Notes: a model not told the origin generated them from the letters alone. A DNA stretch of 64,000 bases from Bidens hawaiensis (GCA_021521415.1 JAIQDT010003824.1:186001-250000); one strand, 5' to 3'. Positions 33,176 to 45,968 are shown, numbered from the stretch's first letter. A program made the numbers and translations.

Positions 33176-34137
33176 ATCTTCATACCCAAACCCTAGACTT
33201 CCAATTCTCCAATTTCATTCCATGTTTGTTTAATCTAAGTTAGGACTTTCAATTATCGATGAAAAACTATCATAAACCATATAAAAGTTACATGTAAGCG
33301 TTATGATTCGAGGGTGAACGACGATTGGCCGGAAAAACGATTTAGACGAGGAATTTCGTGGAGAGTAAATAGGTTAAAGTGATGATATTAGCGAGTCTAG
33401 ACAAGTGTTTTCGGCCCTATTTATAGTTTAATTGAAACGATTAGTGATTTATACTCGTTAATGCATTTGGAGCAATTTCCGGTGGACTTAACGATGCTCA
33501 CGTGCAAATTAGTTGTTATTATTCGTTATGGAGGATGATCGCGGTTAAATGGATGTTGACTAAAACCGTTATGATTAGTCAATTGATTTAAATCACTCGT
33601 TATTACCCATTATAGGCTCTCCGGACTTCACCCGTCGCCGGCGCTAGAAAAACGAGGAAGAAAGGGGGGCGGCTGGCTGGGTCATATTATTATATTATAA
33701 TATTATTTTGAATTTAAAGTTACACTTTTAGCCCCTGCTCTTTCAAGACTGTTTTATATCCAAACTAAACTAAATTACAAAGTGGACCTTGAACTTTGAA
33801 AGATGCTTAATAATGAATTAAAATTTTTAATACTTGAATGTTTGATACCCACATCTTATAAATTGTTTATCTTTAATAAATATCTTAATCTCGGACTTTC
33901 GTTAGTTGCATAAAACGAATAGGAAACGAAAGAAGAATGATCGAGAATATTACATAAATAATAAACATTGAACAAGAATACATTGAGATGATAACCCGGG
34001 TCGGTTTAACGAAAACAAATATGATTACAAATAATAAAATATATGTAATGAAGTTTATATATATATATATATATGAACAAAAACCAAAAATTCGAAATGG
34101 ATCGGATTTTCGGGTTTGAAAAGTAACGAATGTTACA

Positions 34138-35200
34138 GTTGGCGACAGTTCTGTAAAAGATTCTCACACTTCCCTAAAGATGTCATGACACCTTTCGACT
34201 CGCTGGCCTTTCTCATAACTGCTTGTTCCCATTTCTCACTTTCAAAGTTGCATTTCCTATCTCTTTCTTTTTTATCTGGTTGGTTGGTAGGATGTTTGGT
34301 TAGAGTAACTAGTACTCCCCAAGTATTTTTGTTTCTCCTGGGCTTTTTTAACTTGGACCTCTTCATGGGACGAAGACCCATTTTCACAGCAGGCTTTACA
34401 AGTCCCCCTAGTCCTTATTCTGATAAGGACAAGAGACTAATTTAGTCCTAGCTCATCTTTCTCATCACGTACAGGATAGGTTTATCCCTTTTAAACCCAT
34501 TCATTGGACCAGTTTCAGACGAGATCCTCTTTTGATATTTTGGCTGAGGTTGATGATACTTAGTTCCCATGATCTTGATCCATTTCTCTTAATAATTTAA
34601 ATCTACCCCGATAGAAATACGCGGTCCTTCTTCTATTTTGACTTATCAAATTTGGACCCAGTATAGTCGAGATGGCGAAGTCATGGGATAAGACAAAGAT
34701 TACGCATCTCTAAACTCATCCCCATACAATGGGGCTAATCCTAGAATTACCTTTTCAACTCTCCCAGTCCCTTACGCTAATTATTTATTATTGGCATAAG
34801 GGACTTTAAGCCCAAGTTTCTTTATCATAACCAAGAAAATGCTAAGTTTTCTTTCTTGGGTAACTATGTTAGTTGAACGTGATCTCTTTATTTTTGTTGA
34901 GTAACCCTACCAAAGTTGTTAGTAACTGATAAACAGGCTCTAATAATGATTATGCTATTCTTGTTGTACTAGTACTGGACATAGAAACTAAGGCGTAGAC
35001 AATTTCTAATGCGATAATAAATGATGAAAATGTATTAAACCACTAACATTAATCATGATGATTATAATTCTTTCTATATGTTTCTCCTATACGATCTTGC
35101 CTGTTAATATGAATAAATCAAGTTAAAGATGTGAGTGGATATTGTGTTTCGACTCAAGGGTGCATTTGAGTACATTTTGGGCTATACGGTTCACCTCCTG
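34138..35200. other. Unassigned region right of the LTR
   Basis: The minus-strand frame from 34387 to 34133 is Lys/Arg-rich and ends just before the LTR, with further open stretches towards 34600. No domain is recognised. Several GGGCTTT/AAGGGAC words anticipate the arrays further right. Confidence 0.4.
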
Positions 35201-35209
35201 CTTGGGGGA

Positions 35210-35775
35210 GGGGGTGTAAGTTCCAAACCTTTTAGAAAGGGCTATTTCCTCTGGGGAAATTATAATTACCAAGCCTCGTGCATGGGGCTATTTTCCTCCG
35301 GGAAAATTATAATTATTGAGTCTCATAGATATGGCTATTTTTGTATATGGATCCAAGCCCCTCAGACGGACCTTCCTTTTACACTTGTGAAGGAGAATTT
35401 ATGTCATTTTTCGATTAGGGTGAATTATACGTATTATGCCTCTTAAAGAGGGCTTTATCCCATTTTTGGGAAATTATAAGTATATTGGGCTTCTTAAAGA
35501 GGGCTTTACCCCATCTGGGAGATTATAAGCAATGTGTCTCTTAAAGAGGGCTTTATCCCAACTTGGAGAATTATAAGTATTGTGCCTCTTAAAGAGGGCT
35601 TTACCCCACCTGGGGAATTATAAGCAATGTGCCTCTTAAAGATGGCTTTATCCCACTTGGGGGAATCATAAGTATATTATACCTCTTAAAGAGGCCTTTA
35701 CCCCACCTGGGGGAATTATAAGTATTGTGCCTCTTAAAGAGGGCTTTACCCCACCGGGGGAATTACAAGTAACGA
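35210..35775 (+). repeat. 48-bp minisatellite with two inverted repeats per unit
   Basis: About seven units between 35437 and 35770 of the form CCTCTTAAAGAGGGCTTTACC then CCACCTGGGGAATTATAAG, with more diverged copies from 35210. Each unit carries CCTCTT-A-AAGAGG and CCCCA-CC-TGGGG hairpins. I see no protein-coding phase that is preserved. Confidence 0.88.
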
Positions 35776-35879
35776 TCAACCAATTATATTTATATTTGTT
35801 AGTTATAAATATAAAAGCATATTTAGTTTAAATACACGTTAAAAGTCTTACACATGAAGGATGATGGAATGGGCTAATG

Positions 35880-37520
35880 AAAGGGGCTAATGGAAGGGCC
35901 CATTCCCTTCTGATAAAAGATAACTTGGATACGGAAGTTTCTTCCCCTTGAAAAATCTTGGAATGTAAAGTGTTGCTAAAGGAGGCTATTTTCCTTCCAT
36001 AGAGACTTTGTCACTCTTTAGAAGGGGACTCTTCTTCTTCAAAAGGACAACTCTTGAAACATGAGATGTTGTAGAAGGCTTTCCTTCCTCTTAGAAGGGA
36101 CTTTTCCAATACCTCCTTCGTTGGAAGGGCACTATTCTTCTTGGAAGTCTCTTTAAGATGGCGAGTTCTTAATTAGATATGTCTTCATGCATAAGAGCTG
36201 ATGAATGGGGTCCCCCTTGCCTTGACGAAAGCCCATGACACAATGATGCAATGCATGTTAGTCCCCCAACTTCATGTTGGTGTATGGAGGGGGTTCTTCT
36301 GAATGGGATTGACGTTTCACATATGTCATCCCCTGGACAGGGATTTCTCTTCTTTATAGAAAACTATTGTAGTATGGGATGTTGTGATCTAGCAAGGATA
36401 TTTAACGGAAAGAAGTACCTTTAAGCATTCCATACCTTAGAGGGGGATTCAATCTTCTTCTTAGAAAAGATTCTTGTAATATATCAAGGGGCTTCAGTAT
36501 GGGTTACCTGGGAAAAGTGTTTGTAATAAAGGTATTGTTTTGGAAGGATGATCATTATAAATGGATGGTCTTAAACAGAGGCTTCCTTCTTGGAAGGGGC
36601 TCCGTTATGAAGGAATGTTTTGGAAGCGGCTCTCTCCCTTCCATTAAGATAATATGGATATAAAGGTTTCTTCATCATAAGAAACGTTTGAAATGTTAAG
36701 TGTTGCTGCCGAAGGCTTTTCCTTTCTTCATCGATAGAATTTTTTGAATAGTCATTCCTTGAAATGGGGTTACTCTTCTTTAGTGAAAAATATTGCAATA
36801 TGAAACAATGTTATGAGAAAGGGATTCCTCCTTCATGGAAGGAACTTTTAAACATGCCCTCTCATGGAAGGGGATTCTTCTCGAGAGAATTCTAGTAATA
36901 TGGAATATTCCGGTAGGAATAAGGTTCCATCTTTATGGAAGGGACCTTTTTAAACTCTTGGATGATGGAATGTTGTTGTAGGAAGGGGTTCCTTCTTTGT
37001 GGAAGGAACTTTTTCATTCACCCCGTCTCATAGAAGGGGGCTCCTCTTCTTGGGAGAGCACCAGAGATGCAAGACGTTGTGATGTTCGTGAAGCTTTGTT
37101 TCGACATGGTCTTTATTTCTTTGAGACCTTGTGGTTACGGTACTAACAAATTAACACTTCTTGAAGTTACTTTCCATATCCGAAACTTCATTACTTATGA
37201 GCTTTATATTATGCCCAATAATTTGGTGCTTGTCTTGTTCGACCAAGTTCTTTAGAATGAAAGTTGTTATCTTGAAGCTTCAAAGATCATATATCCCAAG
37301 TATTCCCATTAAGGTTGAATGTGGTTTGTTGGAGTCAGTCTTACTTAACTAAAGTTGGTGGTGCACATTTGATGGTGGATAATGATATGGCTTCCCTCTT
37401 CTGGAAGGGACTTTTCGAATTCCCGATCCCTTTGAGGGTATTGTTCCCCTCTTTAGGGGAAAACTTGCAGTACCCATGAGAGATTCTTTCTTCTTGAGAA
37501 ACACTTTCAAATATGTAACA
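35880..37520 (+). repeat. Degenerate array of GGAAGGGG/CCTTCTT hairpin units (about 120-140 bp)
   Basis: Recurring blocks such as TCCTTCTTTGTGGAAGGAAC, CTCTCATGGAAGGGGATTC and AATATGGAATATT alternate over 1.6 kb. Most contain a CCTTC-loop-GAAGG inverted repeat. Divergence is high and unit borders are approximate. Reading frames inside show no domains. Confidence 0.65.
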
Positions 37521-38990
37521 ATTTGTTCAAATGTTTCAAGATTTTCTGCATAGCAAACTCAAGAATTGTCTCCCACATGGGAAATCTAAGTATGAACTAT
37601 AAGTCTATAATATGCAAGGATATACTATTTTTCTTTTAGCACAAGCATTCTTATTTATTTACATATATGCTTTTTATATTTGTTTTTCAAGAAAATGTTA
37701 TAAACTAAAAATGTAAGAAACTCTCAATGTATAGTAGGTGGGGATTTGACCCTAGTTTTATACTTATGTCATTTGTCTTTCTTTTATAACAATCCATGTG
37801 GTCATGCTTCTCTGCTTTTCTATTTTTATTATTAAACCAAATTTGTAGGAGAAATAAGAGGTACATCCATGCATAGCATGTGCTTACCATTTTATCGTTT
37901 ACAAACACTACAAAATAATTTAATCCATTTGTTTAAATGGAATGCCGATGCTTTATAATTATCTCATATCATCTATGCCATCTCTACAACTTGACTATTG
38001 ATTATAAAATGGTTGTCTTTGGTTAGGAATGATGTCTTTAATAAAAATGCATGCATTCTCAAATTTTTGAAGCTTTAATATAAAGTGTAGCCATATGCAT
38101 AAAGCATTTCGAATCATGAATGCTTTCTTGTAAAATATTCTTGTCTGTATTTCAAAAATCATGGTAACATAATTTAATAATTTAGAAAGTAATTTGTGAG
38201 TTTTGAAACTTTCAAAGGGCTTTCACTTTCAAAAAAGATCTTTGACTATTAATCCTAACACAAAAAAAAGCTAATATGAAAAAAGTTTTACTTGCCACAA
38301 TTGACTTCACTGTTTGTTCTTTTTTTAAGCAGTGGGCTTTTGATGGGAATTAATAATATAAAAATATAAATTGTATTTAGAATACTTGTTCTCTTTGTAG
38401 AGAACAGGATAAGCACTCATATGCTATCTTTTGTCAAAATGTCTTTTCCATCCACAAAGTTATCCATTTTCTTCTTATATTATAAATGTTTTAGTACCTT
38501 TACCTTTTCACCCTTCATAATTGACAAAGGTACTTTGTCTTTTCCATCCACAAAGTACCTTTACATATAATGACATTGGATAATGTATGGGGATTGTATT
38601 AGAAAACATTATAGTTTTCAACATTTTATATACCATGTGTTGTACTAATCTTCCATTAAAGTCAACTTTTTATTTATTTATCTATTTGCTTTATTCATAG
38701 ACAAAAAAACAAGGGTGAAACTGCATTTCCTCATAATTTTCTTTTGCCTTATTTTCTTTCTTTGAGTGAAAATCAAGATTTTGATGTTCTAATGAAGCTT
38801 AAAGCTTCAATGGCGATCGGAATAGATCTTGTTCACCTGAACATGTGTAGATCCAAAATTCGTGTAATATACATGAAAAGGAAAATATATGGCCGTTTTG
38901 CATGACGGGACTGAAACATGTTTGCACTTGGTCCCACGGATGTTGAGTTCCTAACTGAACACGAGTGGTGTTTCTTGGACTCATCGGGTT
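37521..38990. other. AT-rich spacer, no gene seen
   Basis: The phrase CTTTTCCATCCACAAAGT occurs twice (38443 and 38540), hinting at a small local duplication. No open frame has a recognisable domain. Confidence 0.45.
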
Positions 38991-38993
38991 ATG

Positions 38994-39400
38994 GTTCAGT
39001 AAGGGACCTTGTTCTGAAGGAATTATTTTGTGAAGGGGTTTGTTCTTAGAGAGACTGTTTAGTAGGGGGGCTCGTCAAGAAGAGCTTGTTCAGTAAGGGA
39101 CTTCATTCTGAATGATTTGTTTAGTAAGGGGCTTCATTATGAAGGAATTGTTAAGTAGGGAGCTTCATTCTAAAGGATTTGTTTAGTATGGAGCTTCGCT
39201 TTGAACAAAATGTTTAGTAAGGGGGTTTCATTACGAAGGAATTGTTAAGTAGGTAACTTTCTTCTGAAGCAACTGTTTAGCAGGGGGCTTCATTTTGAAG
39301 GAATTATTCAGTAAGGGTCTTTGTTCTAAAGTAATTGTTTAGTAAGGGGCTTCGTTGTGAATTAAGTAAGGGGCTCTGTTATAAAGGGTCTCGTTTTTAA
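38994..39400 (+). repeat. 31-bp minisatellite, at least 12 units
   Basis: Units GTTTAGTAAGGGGCTTCATT then CTGAAGGAATT start at about 38994, 39025, 39057, 39088, 39119, 39150, 39181, 39212, 39244, 39275, 39306 and 39337, then fade. Each unit contains the hairpin CTTCA-TTC-TGAAG. Confidence 0.9.
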
Positions 39401-39912
39401 AGGATTTGACAGGAGGGGACTCCCTAGGAAAGGTCTTACCTTAAAAGTTTTTGATAATATGTAAATGATAATATAAAGGGTAGCTAGGTGAGTAATAGTT
39501 TACCCAAAAGATGAAACAATGTTGTGGGTGAGTACATAGGGTCACATCACCTTTTTGAAAAGCATAACTTCCCATCACTAAACTGTTCTTGTAAGACGTG
39601 AAGCTTGTTTGAAAAGTCAAACACACTTGTGAATAAGTTGCTTTATGTCATAACCTAGGTATGTAATATTATTTATTAAAAGTTTGGAATATATAGATAC
39701 ACTCACCATTTTTCCCTTTACTATTAAACTTTTTGTAGGATAAATATCATGTTCTTCATACTAGTTAATTGATTACACATATGCATAGCTTATAGTACCT
39801 TGTGCTTAAAAGCTTATACATGACTATCTTTGATCATTATCTTTTATATGAATATAATTTTTTGTTTTTCCTTAAATAACAAAATGGTTAATGTTATATA
39901 AATGACCATTGA
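39401..39912. other. Spacer, no gene seen
   Basis: AT-rich sequence between the 31-bp array and the next solo LTR. No polypurine tract precedes the LTR, which argues that the LTR is solo rather than the 3' LTR of an element covering the arrays. Confidence 0.5.
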
Positions 39913-41124
39913 TGTAACACCCCGGCTAAAGCGGAAACTCCCGAGTGTGACGTACAGATTGTTCAAACACACGTGACACTATTTGGTGACAATAATAACA
40001 TTAATTCATTTAAAACATCATGTAACACAAGTTCCAAAGTAAACAAGTACATCAAATCAAAGATAAACAATCATAATGAAAATCCGTTTATTTGAATATC
40101 CTAAATAAACTAAGTGCTTCCAATACTTCATCCTCTAACCACGGTACATGTAACATATGTATAAAATATGGTCAGCTATAATACAGCTGGTGAGTCCCCA
40201 TAGTTTTATATACATAAATAAAAATCATACAATTCATGGACAAGTGATAAACGAGCAAGTAAAGTCCTTTCCAGTTGGTATCAACCAACGTACTTGGGTA
40301 TTCGCGCAAGTAAGGTCCTTTCCAGTTGGTAACAACCAACGTACTTGGATAATGAGGCCCTTTTCAACTCGATAAAAATGGATCAAAGTGCAAAGGGGAG
40401 CGTATGGTCATCCTTAATGAGGCTTCTCAATAGTGAAAGTAATATTCGTGCAAGTAATACAAGTAACACACAAGTCCATATACGAATTGTAGTTTTGTAA
40501 TAGAAGAAACAATGCTTGAATTTTTATAAAGATACATATGCCCCAAAACATTAAAACATTTAAAAATAGGTGGTGAAAAACTCACCTTAGGATATCAGGT
40601 ACAAAGGAGAACTCGAAAGCGTTTGAAAATGGTAAACAATTGAACACGTCACGAAAGCCGAAGCAAGCGATCCGCACTAACTAAATTGAGTAAAAACGAG
40701 ACTTAATCGATAATCCTACGGGATTGTTTATTGTAACTTGTAAGGAATTATGCTATATTATTTTTATTTTTTTATTATAATATTATTATTTATGCTTTAA
40801 CGGCAAATCGGTTATATATATACAATATAAGTATTTTAATGGCGAGAATATGGAGTTTATACGTTTGAAAAGCTTGAACTATTGTTTATAAGTCGTAAAT
40901 ATAATTGTTGCTTTAACGAAACGATTTTTAGAAAATTAAAGTTTACGTTACGTTTAATAAACGATTTTTAATAACGGTTTACGAAAATGAGAAACTTGGT
41001 TTTTAAATGGAAAATGGTGAGATATACTTTATAGTTAATTTACATAAGTTTTATTTAATTTAAAAAGGTTTTTATAAATTTATTTTGATTTTTAAATTGA
41101 TTAAAATGGTTAATTAATATTAAT

Positions 41125-41216
41125 AAACTGAAATTAAATAAAAAAAAATATGTGATATTATAACCCGGGTCTTGATGTTATAATATCAGTGTGTTAACCA
41201 AATGCTCTAGAATGCA
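41125..41216 (-). ncRNA. tRNA-like cassette, B box shortened (antisense in LTR)
   Basis: On the minus strand, CTAGAGCATTTGGTTAAC (A-box-like) is followed by GACCCGGGTT, which lacks the end of the B box, and by a T8 run about 20 bp later. It is probably a decayed equivalent of cassette 1 at 1176. Confidence 0.35.
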
Positions 41217-41237
41217 TATTCATTTATGGTTTGGTTT

Positions 41238-41238
<1 letters not shown>

Positions 41239-41291
<53 letters not shown>
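41239..41291. repeat. (AT)n microsatellite
   Basis: About 50 bp of pure AT between the two tRNA-like cassettes. A second pure AT run lies at 42293-42343. Confidence 0.97.
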
Positions 41292-41295
<4 letters not shown>

Positions 41296-41339
41296 CTGTT
41301 TCTAATGATTTTTAATAATAATACTAATAACAACAGTAA

Positions 41340-41450
41340 CAGGTTTAAAAAAACAAGGAAACATAACGCGTGACCCGGGTTCCCAGGTTTCGAACCCGGG
41401 TCTGTTGTTTGAAATAACAAGCTTAACCAGTTAAACCAAGAGAACTATTC
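41340..41450 (-). ncRNA. tRNA-like Pol III cassette (antisense in LTR)
   Basis: On the minus strand, A box TGGTTTAACTGG, B box GGGTTCGAAACC and a T7 run downstream (complement of the A run at 41347). Positional counterpart of cassettes at 1322 and 32640. Confidence 0.5.
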
Positions 41451-42287
41451 AGTTTAGAAATGAAATTAGTTATATATAAACAGGAATTCAACTTCATCTT
41501 CTTCAATGAAACCCTAGAGTTTCAATCTCAGTTTCTGTTTGTTTAAACTAGTTTAGGGTTTTTGTTTATTGACTCAACGAAGTTAACAAACATATATCAA
41601 TTACCTTATAGGGTTTTAGATTGACGGAGAACAACAAGTCGCGGGAGCTGAACCTTTGCTGGATTAATATGAAGATTATAGAGTGTAATATAGAGGGAAA
41701 GAAGTATGAGCGAGTTGTAATGAGTCCTAAGCCTCTCTTTATACACTCAATTGGAGCTGACGGATGATTAGATCGTTGAAACACAATTAGTAAGTTTTTA
41801 GGATATATCAACGAAGATATAACGATTTTATAATATTTAATATATTTAAGAAGGGTGTTTAAAGGGTGCCGTCAGCCACTCCAGCGCCGGATTCCAGTTA
41901 GCCGGAAAAACGTGGCATGGGGGGAGGGTGACGGGTTGGGAATTATTTTAAATCAAAAGTTCACAGTTGGTCCCTAAAATTCTTAGATCTTTCAAATCTC
42001 ATTAAAACTTAATTTATATATATTTACTAAATAAACCTTTAACTTTGAAATGTAATTGCAACGAGAAATAAATTATAGATCTTGAATATTTTTATTATAT
42101 TATACACGTATTGTTCGCAATCGTTAGAAAACTTTAAATCCTGTAGTTTCGTAGATTGATCAAAATGAAAAGGAAAGCGGACGATCGATAAACATTAAAC
42201 CCGAATGAAACGACGAAACGAATTGGGTAACAAGTGTGAATATGAATTCACATATATAAAGTCGTGCAACGAAAGTTTATTAATAAC

Positions 42288-42347
<60 letters not shown>

Positions 42348-42509
42348 CAAAGCCAAATATTTAAAATGGGTTGGGTTTTTCGGGTTTGAGAAGTAACGAA
42401 TGTTACAATTGACCTATCAATTTTAACAAATAAATCTAGAATTTTGGGTCCAAACACACAAACATATATATTCATGTATGTATATCTATATAACATATTA
42501 TAGCATCGG

Positions 42510-43430
42510 CAGTTAATAGACATAGAACATGGCGGCCAGAGTTAAATATGTAGATCTGGACGCCGTGCAAAGCTTACATAAACTAGATATCATGTTGTTT
42601 CATGAAGAACACGAGTAGTCCTTGGCTGAACAAACTCAAAACTCGAGCGGTGGGGCTCCAAGATGAGCTGAAGAGGGCTTTGTAACTAACTTCTCCGGAT
42701 CAGATGGAGCACGGATTCACCGTTTGTGGATGCAAAACTTGAAGTTGTTTTCTCCAATCCCACCGAATAGGTATCGGACCTCCGTTGGGTCTAGCCCCAC
42801 CGTGATGTCTCCAACCTCCATGTTATCTTCTTCGTTTTCCAATAGCACTGACTCTCCGGTGTATCTCGTGCTTTGGAGGGAAGGGTACAGGCCTACCGAT
42901 GCAACCTAAGTTTCAGATCAAGTGAATAAACCGAAACGAAAGAAGAGACCTTTCGCTCGGCGCCTAAAGCGCACTATATACGCTCCGCTTCAACAAATGA
43001 GAGTGTGGAACCGCGGGGTGAACCACGCGAGCCGCATGGGACAGAGGGCTCGTAGTACCTGCCTTATGCGGTGGAAGGGAAGGAGCCTACTAAACTGGAT
43101 ACGTTAGTTTTAGTGAAATCCGGTGGGGGTGGTAGGTATGTGTCATGTTGGTTATGTCTGACTTTTCAAGACTCGCCGGAGAATATTTCAAAATCTTTGA
43201 CTTCACAGAATATTCCGTGTAGTCGGGAAAAATATTCCGGCGATGGAAATAACGCTGGAGAACCTGAACTAGGTTGATGCTTGTTTACCGAAACAGTGGA
43301 CGGACATAACCAAGACATTTTGCTTGCGAGACAACGGTGGCGGCGGCGGATTTGATAGACCATTCTTTAGAGGCTATGGGTGGTAACCTTTTGCCAGAGC
43401 TTAAGGTCCTAAGGATGGCGCCAATGTTGA
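42510..43430 (+). pseudogene. GC-richer orphan block, possible gene remnant
   Basis: A sudden shift to about 45-50% GC with codon-like composition, against AT-rich neighbours. From ATG at 42530 (MAARVKYVDLDAVQSLHKLD) the plus frame is broken by several stops, then reads MSPTSMLSSSFSNSTDSPVY and, after a stop, a very basic stretch (KPKRKKRPFARRLKRT) and RWKGRSLLNW. I do not recognise the family. It could be a decayed host gene or a captured fragment, and the strand is uncertain. Confidence 0.35.
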
Positions 43431-44080
43431 GACCCTAGTTGTCATTTTAGGGGACTAAGAGGATTCAATGGGTGCTCTAAAGAGAATGGAGTTAGATTCA
43501 TATTATAGAAGGTGTATACAAGAATTAACTAAGAGAATAGTGATAATGATAATAGTATTGAAATGAGTTTAGGGTGGTGGTGTATGCCTTTACAACATGA
43601 TCTCCCCCTTATCTATATATAGAAGGGGGATTACAATTATTATCGTTTTTTGAGTTTCCCCCTAAACATCATTTCCCTCCAATTCTTCCTCTAGCCTTTC
43701 CCTCTAATTCTTCTAGAATGATCTTTTCCTTTTAGCCTTGGGCCTTTTTTCTTGGGCCACCATCATCCTTCTTGCTTAATGGGTCTTAGCCTACCTCGGG
43801 AGCCTAATTCCAAGATAGGCTCTTCAGTCATCATAGTTTGTCTTTTTTCTTCAACCATCCCCATTTGGTAGAGACCATCTTTACACTTACTCGCTCCACT
43901 CAATGTTCTCGAGTTTAAGTCTTCAAGGTCAAAGAAATCCGGAAAGAACGTTACGGTGCATTGAAGGTCATTTTATATTTTGCTAACCGATAACAAGTGA
44001 CAATTAAAATTAGGAACATGCAAAACCCTTTTTAGTTTCATTCCATTTTTCAACGTAAATTCTCCTCTTCCTTCCACGCT
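43431..44080. other. Spacer, possible copia remains
   Basis: TGTTGAGACCCTAG at 43431 and a CTATATATAGAAGGGGG segment at about 43613 resemble LTR starts and TATA regions, but no partner copy is present. No gene was seen. Confidence 0.35.
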
Positions 44081-44093
44081 ATCTTTTCACCAT

Positions 44094-45294
44094 TCAGTAT
44101 AATAGTATAATAACAGGTGGTTCATGCATTATTTTAGTTTGGTTTTCAAAAATAGAAGCAATATGAGTGATATGATCAGTGGCACCTGAATCCACGATCC
44201 ATTTATTTCTTCGTTCAATGTTACCTGTGATGTTGACATTTGAAGAACCTGATGCCATATTGGCTACGGGTGAAGCATCAGTCTTTGGTTCTTTTTTTCC
44301 TCCCCCAAAAAGATTCAAAATTGTTGATATTGGCCATTGTTAAGACCTGGTATGGGACTGATGTTGGAATCAACACAGGCAGCAGTCCTCGGCTTAGGCT
44401 TTTCCCGCTTTGTTCCCTTTCCCGGCCACCAGTCCGGCTACCCGACCCGCTTAAAACATCCATCCCGATTGTTACCATCCCTGTCACAATGAGTACAGTG
44501 TTCAACTTGATCTCCAAAGTTTCTTTTGTTTTCTCGTTTATTGGTTTTGTTCGGTCCTGAAACGTGGTAGCATCAACCGAAGGTTGTTTCTGGCTGCCAC
44601 GCTTTTTTGCTGTTCGTCCATATAAGACCAGGTGATAGGCAGAATTCAGATTTGGCATGGGATTCATAGCTAAAAGCTGAGTCATGATGGTCGATAATTC
44701 GCCATCCAAACCGAGTAAAAACTCATAAAGTCTTTCCTTTTCTTTTAGGTCGAATAATTATTTTCCTACTCCGCAAGATCAACCGTTACAAGAGCATTAT
44801 GGGCTAGGCAAGACTAATTGCAACTCATCCCACAAAACATGAAGTTTTGTGAAATAGGTCGAGACCGAGGCTTCTTCTTGGCGTGTGATAGAGAGTATTT
44901 GCTTCAGCTCGTACGCCCTAGGGGCACTCAGTTTTCCAAATATTTTTTTCAAATCTTTCCACATCTCTTCTCCCGTGCGTGCGTATTTGACACTATCAAG
45001 GATCTCTTTCTCCATAGCCGTGTTCAACCATCCTTTAATCATCGTCCCATCCACCCCCATGCATTCAGCAGCGGAAGGTATTGGCTTCTTTTTAGTCCCG
45101 TCAATGAAGCCGATCTTGTTCTTTGCAAAAAGGAAATTGGTCATTTCTTGAGACCAATCAACATAATTGCCATCGGTGAGAGCTTCATTCACATGCATTT
45201 GTCTAGGGTAGTTCGAAGGATGAATGTAGTATGGCGAGTCATGATCGATGGTGGCTTTTTCTTTTCTGTTGGTTTCGTTGGTTTGGCCAGGCAT
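44094..45294 (-). pseudogene. Copia gag and protease (minus strand), decayed
   Basis: ATG at 45294 (MPGQTNETNRKEKATID) opens a copia gag with YYIHPSNYPRQMHVNEAL, DGNYVDWSQEMTNFLFAKNK and YELKQILSITRQEEASVS, as in the copia N-terminal and UBN2 domains. The frame stops at 44797. Degraded gag continues, and near 44212-44165 the protease motif WIVDSGATDHIT appears with its catalytic Asp intact. Nothing of integrase follows. Confidence 0.85.
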
Positions 45295-45361
45295 GGTGAG
45301 GATTTGGAAGAGAAGATTATTTCTGGGTTTAGGGTTTTTATTATTATTATTGTTTTTTTTG

Positions 45362-45376
45362 TAACCTGCTCTAATT
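45362..45376 (-). promoter_or_regulatory. Decayed primer-binding site
   Basis: On the minus strand, AATTAGAGCAGGTTA follows the LTR end. AGAGCAGGTTA matches the tail of the usual TGGTATCAGAGCAGGTTA context, while the first half is mutated. Confidence 0.5.
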
Positions 45377-45968
45377 TGAGGAATTAGAAGATTCCGTTAA
45401 AATACAACTCAAATCAACATCTTCGTATTAATGCCACCTCTAGAATACAGCTTGTTCACATCAATACTTTAGTGCAGCAGATCAGCAAAATGATGTGATA
45501 TAGTGAGCTCAAAACAATTAATCATTAAAGATAATCAGTTTCCAAATTCTACAGTGTTATTATCCCAAAATGGGTTAGAAAAGCTACATCCATTGTGTAA
45601 CTTGTGTTTCATAATTGAACATAATTGAATCGAAATTAAGAAAGAGAAATCAAAGAAACTTCAATCTTATTAAAAAAAGGAAACGATTAGAAGGAATTAG
45701 AATGGAAGTGATTACATAATTGAAATTTAGAAGTAAACCCTAATTACATGTTCTTCTCCAATTTATAGCCAACGGCTAGTTATTAAAGACCGAATAACAA
45801 ACTATTTTTTACCCCTTAACACATTAAGTCCCTCATCTTTAACCATCTTGACAAAACAAGAAAAAACTTCATCTGTGTGTTTTGATAACTTTCTCAAAGT
45901 TACTAAACTATCCCCTGAACTTATTACACTGTTATAACAACTAATCCAAGCTTCCATTATCTTTAACA
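45377..45968 (-). mobile_element. Copia LTR shared by two element remnants
   Basis: On the minus strand it runs from TGTTAAAGATAATGG, just after a GTGGAGAT purine tract, to ATTCCTCA beside the primer site. A TATA-like CTATAAATTGGAG lies near 45770. Upstream is the RNase H end of one copy and downstream the gag of another. The LTR start recurs at about 46906-46800. Confidence 0.65.

Larger units (their letters stand above)
31900..34137 (+). mobile_element. Large LTR (same family), 5' truncated, invaded by solo copia LTR
   Basis: From AAACTCACCTCGAAATTG it follows the LTR at 39913 through GGATTATACGGGTTAATTATTT, an antisense tRNA-like cassette and the CCGGCG...GGGGG segment, to the end TTTTCGGGTTTG...CGAATGTTACA (34137). 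The expected TGTAACACCCC start is missing. A 383-bp copia solo LTR sits at 32793-33175. Confidence 0.75.
39913..42407 (+). mobile_element. Solo LTR, large TGTAACACCCCG-type, complete
   Basis: TGTAACACCCCGGCTAAAGC...AACGAATGTTACA, 2,495 bp, with a perfect 5-bp target duplication ATTGA (39908-39912 and 42408-42412). It is the reference copy of the family. It carries a 55-bp tandem duplication with CCAGTTGGTAWCAACCAACG at about 40258-40352, two antisense tRNA-like cassettes and two AT microsatellites (41241-41291 and 42293-42343). Confidence 0.93.

Noticed and set aside
38994..39400. CRISPR-like array
   Set aside because: Head-to-tail 31-bp units without unique spacers, in a plant nuclear context; an ordinary minisatellite.
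34138..39912. Internal region of one full gypsy element between the LTRs at 31900-34137 and 39913-42407
   Set aside because: The right LTR has its own perfect ATTGA target duplication and no polypurine tract before it, and no primer site follows 34137.
44818..45387. 189-codon plus-strand frame with hydrophobic end
   Set aside because: Antisense shadow of the minus-strand copia gag, which has clear gag motifs.
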